Shown here one piece after another: positions 1 through 9,402 of a DNA stretch of 64,000 nt (positions within the stretch are counted from its first letter, which is position 1; the number at the start of each line of letters is the position of its first letter). The stretch spans positions 14,646,501-14,710,500 of the forward strand of contig CM050449.1 of NCBI GenBank assembly GCA_027563935.2, written 5' to 3'. Under the pieces are notes generated by a model. That model was given only the letters and a program-made list of their open reading frames with translations, was not told the DNA's origin and did not search any database. The stretch comes from Costus lasius (lineage: Eukaryota; Streptophyta; Magnoliopsida; Zingiberales; Costaceae). The translations under genes and the position numbers were made by a program.

Positions 1-53
1 AACATCATAACCACCTAGGAGGGCAATCCTAGGGTGGAACCCTCAAGGGCTTG

Positions 54-1099
54 TAGGCCTGTCCAATTGGTTCAACCCGAACCGAACCAAACCGATTGGA
101 CCGAAAACCGATTAAGATTTCATAATTTTTTTCAAACTGAAACCGAACCGATATAGATAAAAACCGATTTGAACCGAACCGAACTTATTCGGTTCGGTTC
201 GGTTTAAACTGATTAAAACCGATTTAAATCCTAATTTCGAATGCCTTCCGCCTCGTGTGCCGAAATGAAATCGGAATTCAATTCCGCCCGCAATTCGCCC
301 GATTTTGACCATGCGTTGACGCTGGCATGCTACCTCGTTTCGAACGCTGAGAGCGTTCGAACGCTCGCATCTGCCTCATCTCTTCAGCCACGCACGAATG
401 AACACTGCTTGCGTTCGTCGGCGTCTACAGCGTCCATCACTGGAGAGGACGAGTTCAGGGCGTGCGGCCATCGCCTCACTCCCTCATCGGCGAGGCTGAA
501 GTCGGACACCTTTAGGCGGGGCCGGGCGGAGTCATCGAGGAGGAGGAGGTTCGCGGGCTTGAGGTCGCGGTGGAAGACATCGTGGGCATGGGCGTAGGAG
601 AGGGCAACTGCTGGAAAAGAAACCGGACGACGTCCTCCGACATGCGACAGCAAGTAGAGAGGCGGGAGAAGAGCTCACTGCCCTTGGCCAGCTCCAGCAC
701 AAGATCGCGACGATGTCTGGGCAAAGATCGTACCGCCCGAAGATCAATCGCCCCGCATCCTAGCATTCGACCAATCTCGTACCGCCCGGAGATCGCGACG
801 GCGTCTGGGCGTGAGTTGGGAGTAGCGGAGGCAACGAAGGGAGGCATGAGTGACTCATTCGGGGTTCGGTTTAGGGAAAATAGGGTTAAAAAATATATTT
901 TTTATTATATATTATCTTAATCGATTCGGTTCGGGTTATAGAGAATTTTTTTTCTTAACACGAAACCGAACCAATTAATATTTTCAACTTTTCAAACCGA
1001 ACCGAACCGAACCAATTAGCTAAAAAACCGAACTAAACCGACTAATTTGGTTCGGTTCGGTTTGGTTTATCGGGTTAAACCGAATAATGGACAGCCCTA
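54..1099. mobile_element. Non-autonomous hAT element with captured kinase fragment
   Basis: The element is 1046 bp. Its TIRs are TAGGCCTGTCCA (54-65) and, reading inward from 1099, TAGGGCTGTCCA. It is flanked by a perfect 8-bp target duplication AGGGCTTG at 46-53 and 1100-1107; 8 bp is diagnostic of the hAT superfamily. Subterminal zones at about 66-240 and 900-1085 are packed with AACCGAACC/GGTTCGGTT repeats in both orientations, as expected for hAT transposase-binding regions. No transposase is encoded. The empty site can be read from sibling LTRs (15031-15052), where AGTGCTTG occurs once. The interior carries CIPK-like coding sequence on the minus strand. Confidence 0.85.
384..847 (-). pseudogene. 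Captured CIPK/SnRK3-type Ser/Thr kinase fragment
   Basis: Two overlapping minus-strand frames carry kinase subdomains in the correct order. First comes a glycine-loop-like GRYEIGRMLGCGA near 770-800. Then ELAKGSELFSRL and VVRFLFQQL at about 615-690. After a frame change near 600-620 come the catalytic loop FHRDLKPANLLL and KVSDFSLAD at about 490-585. AKGSELF plus FHRDLKP plus KVSDFSL is typical of CBL-interacting protein kinases. DFG reads DFS, the reading frame is broken, and both the C-lobe and the NAF domain are missing, so it cannot make an active kinase. It lies wholly inside the hAT element and looks like transduplicated host sequence. Family assignment within SnRK is from motif memory. 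Confidence 0.7.
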
Positions 1100-1828
1100 A
1101 GGGCTTGCACTTGAGGGGCTTTTGGAGGAAGACCGGCCACATCTAGAGGAGGGGCTGATCTTCATCATCACATTGCATTTAGCGTTGGAGTGGTATAAAC
1201 ACTATCTTTACTTGTGTTATTGTTTGTAATAACCTTGTAAGAACATTAGAACATCTTGTGTTGATTATTGTTTTGTATTGGTATCTCTACCCACATTGGG
1301 AGAGGCCTTCTGCTCATACCTGAGGGTTGTTCCTTGGAGGAGTTAGCTTTATCGTTCGGTGTGTTTAGCTTGTAACTTGTGCAAGCACTATGCTTATACA
1401 AGAAGCTCGCTCGCTGTGTAAGAGTCGATATCTGTATTAGGGTTTTGGGTCATATGTCTAGTGCCCTTCTATTGTGACTGCCAGCGATTGTGTGTGTGGC
1501 TATTAACAGGGCGCTTAAGTCTAACGCCGTCTTTAAGTGTGCATATGGGGTTGAGAAGCAACATGTGCTTGCCACCCGCCACTTATTGACCTAGGTCTAG
1601 GATTAGGAGAAGGCTAGGATCATTGCCATCACAGATTAGCCTTGGAGCTCAGTACCATCAGAGCTCAGCCCAGAGAGCACAGTGGATTCAGAGAAGCTTC
1701 TGTCAGTGCTAGAGATCTTGGGTATTTCCGCATAGAGAGTGTAGGCTGGCAATTTACACAGAGGTGTGAATTGTGCCTTCACGCTGAGGATTTATACAAA
1801 AATTTAAGGTGAAAATTAGGGCGTGACA

Positions 1829-1908
1829 CCCCATAAGCAGACATTCTTGAAAGCCTGATCTATGGATCGTTGGCCTATGATACCACTTGTCACGCCTCTG
1901 ATACCACT
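1829..1908 (-). other. Element G internal stub with duplicated PBS
   Basis: On the minus strand this is the start of an internal region, just after the end of G's 5' LTR. GCCTCTGATACCA (1894-1906) is the complement of the tRNA-iMet-type PBS and directly precedes the LTR terminus TGTCACGG at 1909. A 21-bp unit covering PBS plus LTR terminus occurs twice in tandem (1873-1893 and 1894-1914) with one mismatch. The rest of G's body is cut off by the LTR that ends at 1828. Confidence 0.6.
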
Positions 1909-3419
1909 TGTCACGGACGCACTTTCTTTAGTGCCTAATGTCCGCGTGGCAGACTACTTGGTGTCACGCCCTAAATTTTGTGCTAAATTTTTGCCTTAAA
2001 ATTCTGAGCGTGATGGGACAATCTACACACCCTCTGTGTAAATTGCCAGCCAACACTCTATATGCGGAATAACAAGATCTCTAGTGCAAGCTGAACCTCT
2101 CTGATCCCTGTGCAACTCTGATGGCACTGCGCTCCAAGGGCTGAGCTCTGATGGAACTGAGCTCTAAGGCTGATCAGGTGGAACTGAGTCCTAGCCTTCT
2201 CCTAGCCCTAGACCTAGGTCAATAAGTGGCGGGTGGCAAGCACATGTTGCTTCTCAACCCCATATGCACACTTAAAGACGGCCTTAGACTTAAGCGCCCT
2301 GTAATTGACACACACACAAGCGCTGGTAGTCACAAGTAAAGGGCACTAGACATATGCCCAAAACCCTAATGGAGATATCGACTACTACGCAGCGAGCGAG
2401 CTCCTTGCACAAGCACGACGCTTGCACAAGTCACAAGCTAAACACACCGGACAAGTAAAACAACCCCTCCAAGGACACAACCTCGGGTATGAGCAGTAGG
2501 CCTCTCCCAATATGGGTAGAGATACCAATAAGCAACAATAATAACTACACAATGTTCTCACAATGTTTATACAATGCAATAAATCAAAGTAAGTAAAGTA
2601 TACCACTCCAACGCTATGCTATGTGATGGAAGAGTTCAGCCCCCTCCTCCAAGATGTGGCCGAATCTTCCTCCAAGCTCTCCTCAAGCACAAGTGCTTGA
2701 GGCTCCACCCTAGGATCGCCCTCCTAGGTGGTTTTGATGTGTAGTTGCGCTCCTTGCCTCCAAGGTGCACCAAGCTCTCAAATGGACAGCAAACAAGCCG
2801 CCCAAGGATGGATGAAGAAGGTGTACCAACTCAGCCCCCTTCTTCCCCAAATCAGCCCCCTTTCCTCCAAAGGGGCAATACGCCAAACACAAGGGCTGCA
2901 AAGGCTGAACTGTGAGCTCCTCTCCAAAATCAGCAAGCTCCTCTCCTCCTCAACTCTCGGTCCTCTTCCTCCAATGAGAACCGTGCCAAGGAACAAGGTG
3001 GATGCTCTCCTTTCCTCCAAGAAGAACAAAGCCGAGAGCTCCTTGCTCTCGCCCAAGCTAGATGAAGATGGCTGAATGCTTCAGCCCCTCTCAAGCATGT
3101 CGCCACCAAGGTGAATCCAAGGAATGAAGAGTGGAAGATGGTGGCGTGAGCTCCCTCAAGATCAGCCTCCAACTCGCCAAGGAAGAAGATGAATCACCCT
3201 AGATCCCCTTTCTCCAAGTCGCCACTCCCAAGCAACTCTCGGTTGCAATCTCCTTCCAAAACCGAGATCCCCAAAATGTTGAGATCCCCTTTTGCTTAAG
3301 TGATTTGGGCCATATGGATGAAGAAGCCTTTATCAAGATGTGCCTTCTCTTTACTTTAGTGAATGACCCAAGCTTGGGTTGGTCCTCTCATGCAACATAA
3401 GTCTTTGGTTCTCCATAGG

Positions 3420-3610
3420 TAGGGGTGAGCATTCGGTGCTGGTACCGAAGTACCGTACCGAACTTTTCGGTAATCGGTACTTCGGTACCGGTACTTCGGT
3501 ATTTCGGTACTTCGGTACTGGTACCGAATTTTAAATCGGGACTGCGGTACCGGTACCGGGATCAAAAATAATTTCGGGATATTTTGATGGTACCGAAGTA
3601 CCGAAATATT
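3420..3610. repeat. Left subterminal repeat zone of the hAT element
   Basis: This zone is dense with interleaved GGTACCG, CGGTACTTCGG and TTTCGGTAC motifs in both orientations. It mirrors the zone at 8300-8476. Such arrays are the usual binding sites of hAT transposases and flank the 18-bp TIR. Confidence 0.75.
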
Positions 3611-3619
3611 TTATTTATT

Positions 3620-5256
3620 ATAATTTTTTTATAATGCAGAGTCTGCCGTAACCCCGTAGATTAAGACCATCCATAAGCGTTGTAGTCTTGTAGATTAAGA
3701 CCCTAGTCCCTATCCCCGTAAGGCCGTAACCCGCAGGCGCTAACTGGCTAGTGGCTATTTGGCTTAGCCCCAAAAAAACCCTAACCTAACCCCTCAGCCC
3801 CGCGCCCCGCCGCCCCCGCAGCCCCCGCTGCCGCTGGTCCTGCTCGGCTGCTCGCCTGCTCGCCTGCTCGGCAGTCGGCTACTGAGCTACTCGGCTCGGC
3901 GCTCATCCTCACGGCCTCACCTCAATCCTCATCGGATCATCGCCTCCCGAAAAAAGCCCTAACCCAACTCCTCGTCGACCAACGGCGACGGCCATCGTCA
4001 ACTCCTTAGTCCTTACCGCCTACCGCTCATCAACTCCTCATCGGTCGTCGCTGCTGCCCTAGCGACAACGATTCGTTGCTACGGCCACCTTCTTCTCTTC
4101 TCTCGTCACCATCAAGATTCAAGAGCTCGCCAGTCGCCATCCATAAGCTCGGCAGTCGTCGGTCGTCGCTGCTGCCCTAGCGACAACGATTCGTTGCTAC
4201 TCGTCGCCATCTCTACGACCACCTTCTTCTCTTCTCTCGTCACCATCAAGATTCAAGAGAAGGTGCTGTTGACGTGATCCTACTGATATCGTGTATGTGG
4301 GCACCCCTCTTTCTTTTTTGCATTGATTCGCATTGCTTGTTCGTTCTGTTTAGCTTCTTGAAAGTATTGGTTGCAGCTTTATTATTTAGCACCTCCACTT
4401 TGATAGCAAGAGAACTGAGAGAAAGGTTCTTAAGGTAGGATTAACTAGAATTTGATTGCGCAGCCATACGAACCTTTGTTGTGATTGTTCATTCTAGAGT
4501 TTACTGCAGATTGAGATTTAGAAAGTGCACATTATGAATGAACTAGAAGTTCTGTTTTGCATACATATACATCAATTGGAAACATTATGTTGCATCTGAA
4601 CTTGCTTGGACATGATTGGTAAGATCTTCATGTTTGTGCATTTGTATGTATTATGTACACAAGTCTTTTTTTAGTATCCGTTTGTAGTTTATCGCAGTGT
4701 TTTTTCTTTAGATATTAACATGGAAATATCCGCTTTTGTTTCTGCATTTACCTGTTCAGAAGTTTCTTTCTGTATCCACTTGTCTATTCACTTTCGTTTC
4801 GGTATCTGTTTTGTAGTTTACAGCGTGTACACAAGTCTATTATTCACTTTCAAATTTGAGCTTGTAATACTCAAATTAACTTTGGTTCTTAAAACAATAA
4901 ATAAATCTTAATACAACAAATTAACTTTCGGTATCTGTTTTGTAGTTTACAGCGTGTACACAAGTCTATTCACTTTCGCCATCCATAAGCTCGGCAGTCG
5001 CTCGTCTTCTATAGTCTACTTTCCAGTTCAGGTGAGTTGATTGCCTTTTTTTTTTGGATTCACACAAGTTCTAATGCTTTATGCTTTGTTGATTCAACAT
5101 ACTTTATTTACTAACTAATTCAACATACTGTTATACATTTGGCATTCTAATACTTTATTTTCATTTTTATTAATATAGCAATATAGCATTACAATTTGCA
5201 AATCAAAATAGCTATCTCATTCATTGTTTATGTGCTTTACTGCTTTAGATCATTAG
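3620..5256 (+). other. hAT leader with internal duplications and a 5' UTR intron
   Basis: This is non-coding sequence before the transposase. A GC-rich block is duplicated with a 118-bp offset (copies from 4041 and 4159, around GGTCGTCGCTGCTGCC). A second block (TTCGGTATCTGTTTTGTAGT) occurs near 4797 and again near 4927. The phrase GCCATCCATAAGCTCGGCAG occurs at about 4136 and 4977. A canonical donor CAG|GTGAGT at 5031/5032 and an acceptor TTTAG at 5248 define a likely 5' UTR intron ending 8 bases before the ATG at 5257. Confidence 0.5.
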
Positions 5257-7489
5257 ATGGAGTGTGATAAAATCTCACTTGATACCATTGAACAAGAAGA
5301 GGGATGTGTTCAAAGTGAAAAAGACAAATCGGTTATAGGTAGTTCTAAAGATTCAAATTTGAAAGGTCCAATACCTAAAAAGAGGAAGCAAATAGAAAAA
5401 AGGTCTGATGCTTGGGAGCATTTTACAAAAGTAGTTGTGAACGGCATTGTGAGTGGTAAATGTATACATTGTTCCAAAGAAATACGTGCTGATCCTCATT
5501 TAAATGGCACATCTGGACTTAGGAAACATGTAAATGCATGTAAAAGCCACCCACATGCATCTAAAGTGAAGCAAACATTATTAAAAATTCATGGGGATAG
5601 TGGTAATTTGGGCACATGGAGATTTGACCAAGAAGAAGCTAGAAAAGCTCTTAGCTATATGATACTAGTAGATGAGCTTCCTTTTAAATTTGTAGAGAAT
5701 ATTGGATTCAAATATTTTATGTCTGTTGTACAACCCTACTTTAAAAATCCCATCAAGATGGACTTTATCTAGGGATTGTTTTGGGTTGTTTTTGAAAGAA
5801 AAGACATCACTTAAAACTTTTCTAAAAAAATCATGCAACAGGGTGTGTTTGACTACAGACTGTTGGACTTCAATTCAAAACATCAATTACATATGTCTTA
5901 CTGCACACTTTATTGATGATAGCTGGAAATTGCAAAAGAGGATTTTGAGTTTTTGTCCAATTGTTGGTCACAAAGGAAGAGATATTGGACAAGAACTTGA
6001 AATGTGTTTGATAGACTGGGGGATAGATAAGGTGTTCACAATCACAGTGGACAATGCAAGTTCTAACGATAGTGCCATCAAATACTTAAAAGAGCAGATT
6101 GTTCATTGGGTAACAGCAATTCTAGGAGGTGAGTATTTGCACATGAGATGCATTGCGCATATTATTAATTTAGTTGTGCAAGATGGCTTGAAGGAAGTGC
6201 ATGATTCAGTAAAAAAGGTTAGAGCAGCTGTGAAATATATTAGACAATCACCTTCAAGATTACACAAGTTTAAAGATTGTGTAGAACAAGAGAAAATTCA
6301 ATGCAAGGGTCTTTTGTGCTTTGATGTGGTTACTAGATGGAATTCCACATACTTAATGTTGGACACAGCACAAAAATTTGAAAGAGCTTTTGTTAGATAT
6401 AATGATCAAGAAAAGAGCTTTTCTTATGAGCTTGTGGATGACATGGGAAATAGTATGATTCCTGATTGTACAGATTGGAGTAATGTCAGAAAGTTGGTAG
6501 TAATTTTGAAACACTTTTATGACTTAACATTGAAAATTTCAGGCTCTCACTATGTAACTTCCAATCATTTTTTTCCTGAAATTTATGTTGTTTATATCTT
6601 ATTGAAAGAATTGGAAGTAAATGAAGATTCCAACATTGCATTGATGGCTATGTACATGAGAAAGAAGTATGATAAATATTGGGGTGATTTTGAAAAAACT
6701 AATAAAATGATTTTTATTGCTGTCATTCTTGACCCTCGACATAAATTATGGTACTTGGAATATGCATTTCAGGAAATGCATGGTATGGAAAGGGGTTCTT
6801 TCTTGTTAAGTCTTGTGAAAGAGCACTTTATAAGACTTTTTAATGCATATAAGACATTTGTTGCCCCTGAAAGCTCTCAACTTGAAGACCGTTTGAGTTC
6901 TCCTTCTAGCTTTGGTACTACTAGTTCTATTGAGGATCCAAATGAGATGTTGGCAATGAAAATTCGAATGGGAATTAAGAAGCATATGACTGAAAATAGG
7001 ATTGGAGATCCTAAAACAGAATGGGAGAAATATTTAAAAGATGATTTTGAGCCTGATGGCCCAAACTTTGAAATCTTAGCATGGTGGAAGCTTAACTCTC
7101 ATAGATATCCAATTCTTTCTCACATGGCAAGAGATGTTTTAGCAATTCCAATTTCAACTGTGGCATCAGAGAGTGCATTTAGTACTTCAGGGAGAATTTT
7201 GGATCCATTTAGGAGTTCTTTAACTCCTAAAATAGTTCAAGCTTTGGTATGCACTCAAGATTGGTTTCGTGCAACGAATGCTCCCATTTGTGTTGAAGAA
7301 GACTTACAAGAAATAGAGGAATTAGAAAAAGGTAATATTATATATTTTTTCTCATGTATTATTTAAATATTATTTCATTTGTTTCAACTTTCAAGTATTA
7401 TTACTTATATTTGTTTGTGTAACTTGTGTTGGTTTGATTTTTTAGATTTATCTCAAGTTAATATGAATGAGGAATCCACTGTTGGCTAA
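5257..7489 (+). pseudogene. hAT transposase (BED finger plus dimerisation domain), one frameshift
   Basis: Cut-and-paste transposase of the plant SLEEPER group. An N-terminal basic KKRK (residues 41-44) is followed by a BED zinc finger with C69, C72, H91 and C95. The central part is RNase H-like (VCLTTDCWTS, then HMRCIAHIINLVV). The C-terminus has the hAT dimerisation block (LAWWKLNSHRYPILSHMARD, then SESAFSTSGRILD). Frame 1 (5257-5772) and frame 2 (from about 5748) meet at a run of five A at 5743-5747, where one extra base breaks an otherwise continuous protein. Frame 2 runs to 7331. An intron with GT at 7332 and AG at 7445 then leads to a last short exon ending in ESTVG and stop 7487-7489, typical of this family. 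The lesion may be real or a homopolymer error. The ATG at 5257 follows the 5' UTR intron. Confidence 0.88.
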
Positions 7490-8299
7490 TAGATATTGGT
7501 TAGTGCAAAAGCTAAAAGGTATGATTATAAACCATAGAATGCTTTTGCTCATATGGATTTGCTATATTAAATGATTTTAATTAACAGAACTTCTACTAAT
7601 TGCATCCTTCAAAATTGCAGGAACTTGGATAAGGATTGTTGCTACTTGATAGAGTTCAAAATGCTTTTGGTCTAATTATGTTGCTAGAGCTGGAATATTG
7701 GATTGTTGCTTGTTATGTTATTAGAATGCTGCTTGGATTGTTGCTTGTTATGTTATTAGAATGCTGCTTGTTAAGTTGCTATGTTATGTACTTATGTTGC
7801 TTTAAGTCTTGACTTATGTATTAACGGTCCCTAAACATCGCGTTGGACCAGAGGAACATGAGGTTCATGTCTGTATGCGCCCACCTCATCTTGGTGATGA
7901 ACTTCTATTGTCTTGATTAATAATAGTTTAATCTATATTGGTTATTTGGTTTGCAGCTAGCTAAGCTACCTTCTATAGTCAACCTCTGTTGTTACTTGTG
8001 CAGATTGTTAATTTGTTATGGTTTGAGCTTCATTAATTGATCTATAAAGCGACAGCCTCAGTGGTGAGTGTGTCTCAACCTGTAAAATTTGCTCATGAAG
8101 GCATCTCATTTTCTGTCAAATATTCGCCTGTGGCCCTGTGCTCATATTTGAATTGCCTTCAAATGATCCATTATAGTGTGTTACGTGCTTTGATTTCTAT
8201 TTGGGTTTTTTTTTTGTTTGGTTTATGGAGCAAAGATGTAAGCCTATAGCAATATCTTTGTACCTGTTGCTGGCCTGTCAAATAGGCATGGAAATAGTC
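7490..8299 (+). other. hAT 3' trailer
   Basis: Non-coding sequence downstream of the transposase stop. It contains a short imperfect tandem repeat at about 7685-7785 (GATTGTTGCTTGTTATGTTA repeated). No second gene is seen. Confidence 0.4.
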
Positions 8300-8476
8300 A
8301 ATAAAATTTCGGTATTTCGGGAATTTCCCGAAATAAATTTTGGGATATCGGTATCGGTACCGATATAAATATCGGTACTTCGGTACCGGTACCGGTACCA
8401 AAAAAATAAGTTCGGTACTTCGGTACCGAAATTTCGGTACCGGTACTGGTACCGAAGTACCGAATGCTCACCCCTA
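8300..8476. repeat. Right subterminal repeat zone of the hAT element
   Basis: GGTACCG/TTCGGTAC motifs in both orientations precede the right TIR, forming the inverted counterpart of 3420-3610. Confidence 0.75.
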
Positions 8477-9402
8477 TCCATAGGTCTTGGGTTCAAATCT
8501 TACCCATGACATATTTTTTTTACATGCTTGTACACCTCTATACAAGCCCATATAATGCGTCATGGTCCATGTAGCCTCCTACATTGACCCTTATGTTTTT
8601 GCAAGTGCATGCTCCTTGCCATGTACCTACAAAACATCATAACACAAGATTAGTGACCTAACTTCACTACTTCTCATGCTCTTCTCCAACTTTACCCCCT
8701 TCATCCCTACTCATAACCTCCATGAGTTCATGGGATAGGCGGGGTAGTACTCCAAAGTACCCCGGGCGTCACACTTGGGGTAGTCTCAGCCTTAATCCCG
8801 TGTGCACGTACGCACTAAATTCGAAAGCGTCACTATAAAACCGAGGCAACAATATAATTCGAGGGCAACACCAGCATTCAAGAGGTACAATAGATTTGCA
8901 CAGGATGGTGAGCAAAATGCTCACTCCGCCATTATATATTGATAAAAAGGCAACAATACAAGACAAAAATACAGGACACTAAGCAAATATTGAGTAGACC
9001 CTAGACCTATGACTTGGTGGAGATGGCAGGTGTCACGCCCCAATTTTTCGCGCCTAAAACTAGGACGTGATAGCACGAATTACACAACCTCTGTGTAACC
9101 CGTCAGCTAATCACACCTAAACAATGCGTCTATGCGGAAACGTATAAATAGAAATACAATGCGCGCTCACTACAATAAGATCGTCTCTCCCAGCAGTACA
9201 GATCACTCCCCCACTAACTCTACCCAAACCCTAAATCTCTGGGCTGACTGAGTTATCTGGCCGAACCTCTGAGGATGCAATACTGAAGGCAAGGTGGCGG
9301 GTTAGGCTCTTCCTCTGCCACTAACCACTTTGCACACCTTGAGCGCCCTGAAAACAACAAGCTTTCACTGGCAGGTATCGCACACAACAAGGGTGATCCC
9401 AT

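Larger units (their letters stand above)
1..1828 (+). repeat. Chromovirus-type LTR (5' end outside window), split by a hAT insertion
   Basis: Plus-strand LTR of the same superfamily as the B and D LTRs. It shares the block CCACCTAGGAGGGC-ATCCTAGG, the CACTTGAGG palindrome arm, the 'GAGAAGCAACATGTGCTTGCC' region (positions 1554-1574) and the terminal GGGCGTGACA ending at 1828. A non-autonomous hAT element (54-1099) separates the palindrome arms. No PBS follows the LTR end: the next bases, CCCCATAAGC, belong to element G. This is therefore a solo LTR or the 3' LTR of an element that starts left of the window. Its 5' end and left target duplication are not visible. Confidence 0.8.
3420..8476 (+). 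mobile_element. hAT transposon, near-complete, RICESLEEPER/DAYSLEEPER-like
   Basis: The element is 5057 bp, bounded by 18-bp perfect TIRs (TAGGGGTGAGCATTCGGT from 3420; its complement ends at 8476). It has a perfect 8-bp target duplication TCCATAGG (3412-3419 and 8477-8484). The ends carry about 180 bp of GGTACCG/TTCGGTAC subterminal repeats. Inside, on the plus strand, are a leader of about 1.6 kb with a likely 5' UTR intron, a BED-finger hAT transposase, a terminal intron and a 3' trailer of about 0.8 kb. One frameshift in the transposase is the only lesion I see. It sits inside solo LTR F. Confidence 0.92.
1962..8773 (-). mobile_element. Solo LTR F, interrupted by an autonomous-type hAT element
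   Basis: It starts TGTCACGCCC at 1962 and ends GGGCGTCACA at 8773, which is TG...CA on the minus strand. It is flanked by the 5-bp duplication CTTGG (1957-1961 and 8774-8778). Removing the hAT element and one of its 8-bp duplications leaves about 1747 bp, matching the 1671-1679 bp LTRs of B and D. It has the same internal blocks, for example the double palindrome at about 2680-2735. There is one LTR and no internal region between matching duplications, so this is an LTR-LTR recombination product. Confidence 0.85.
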
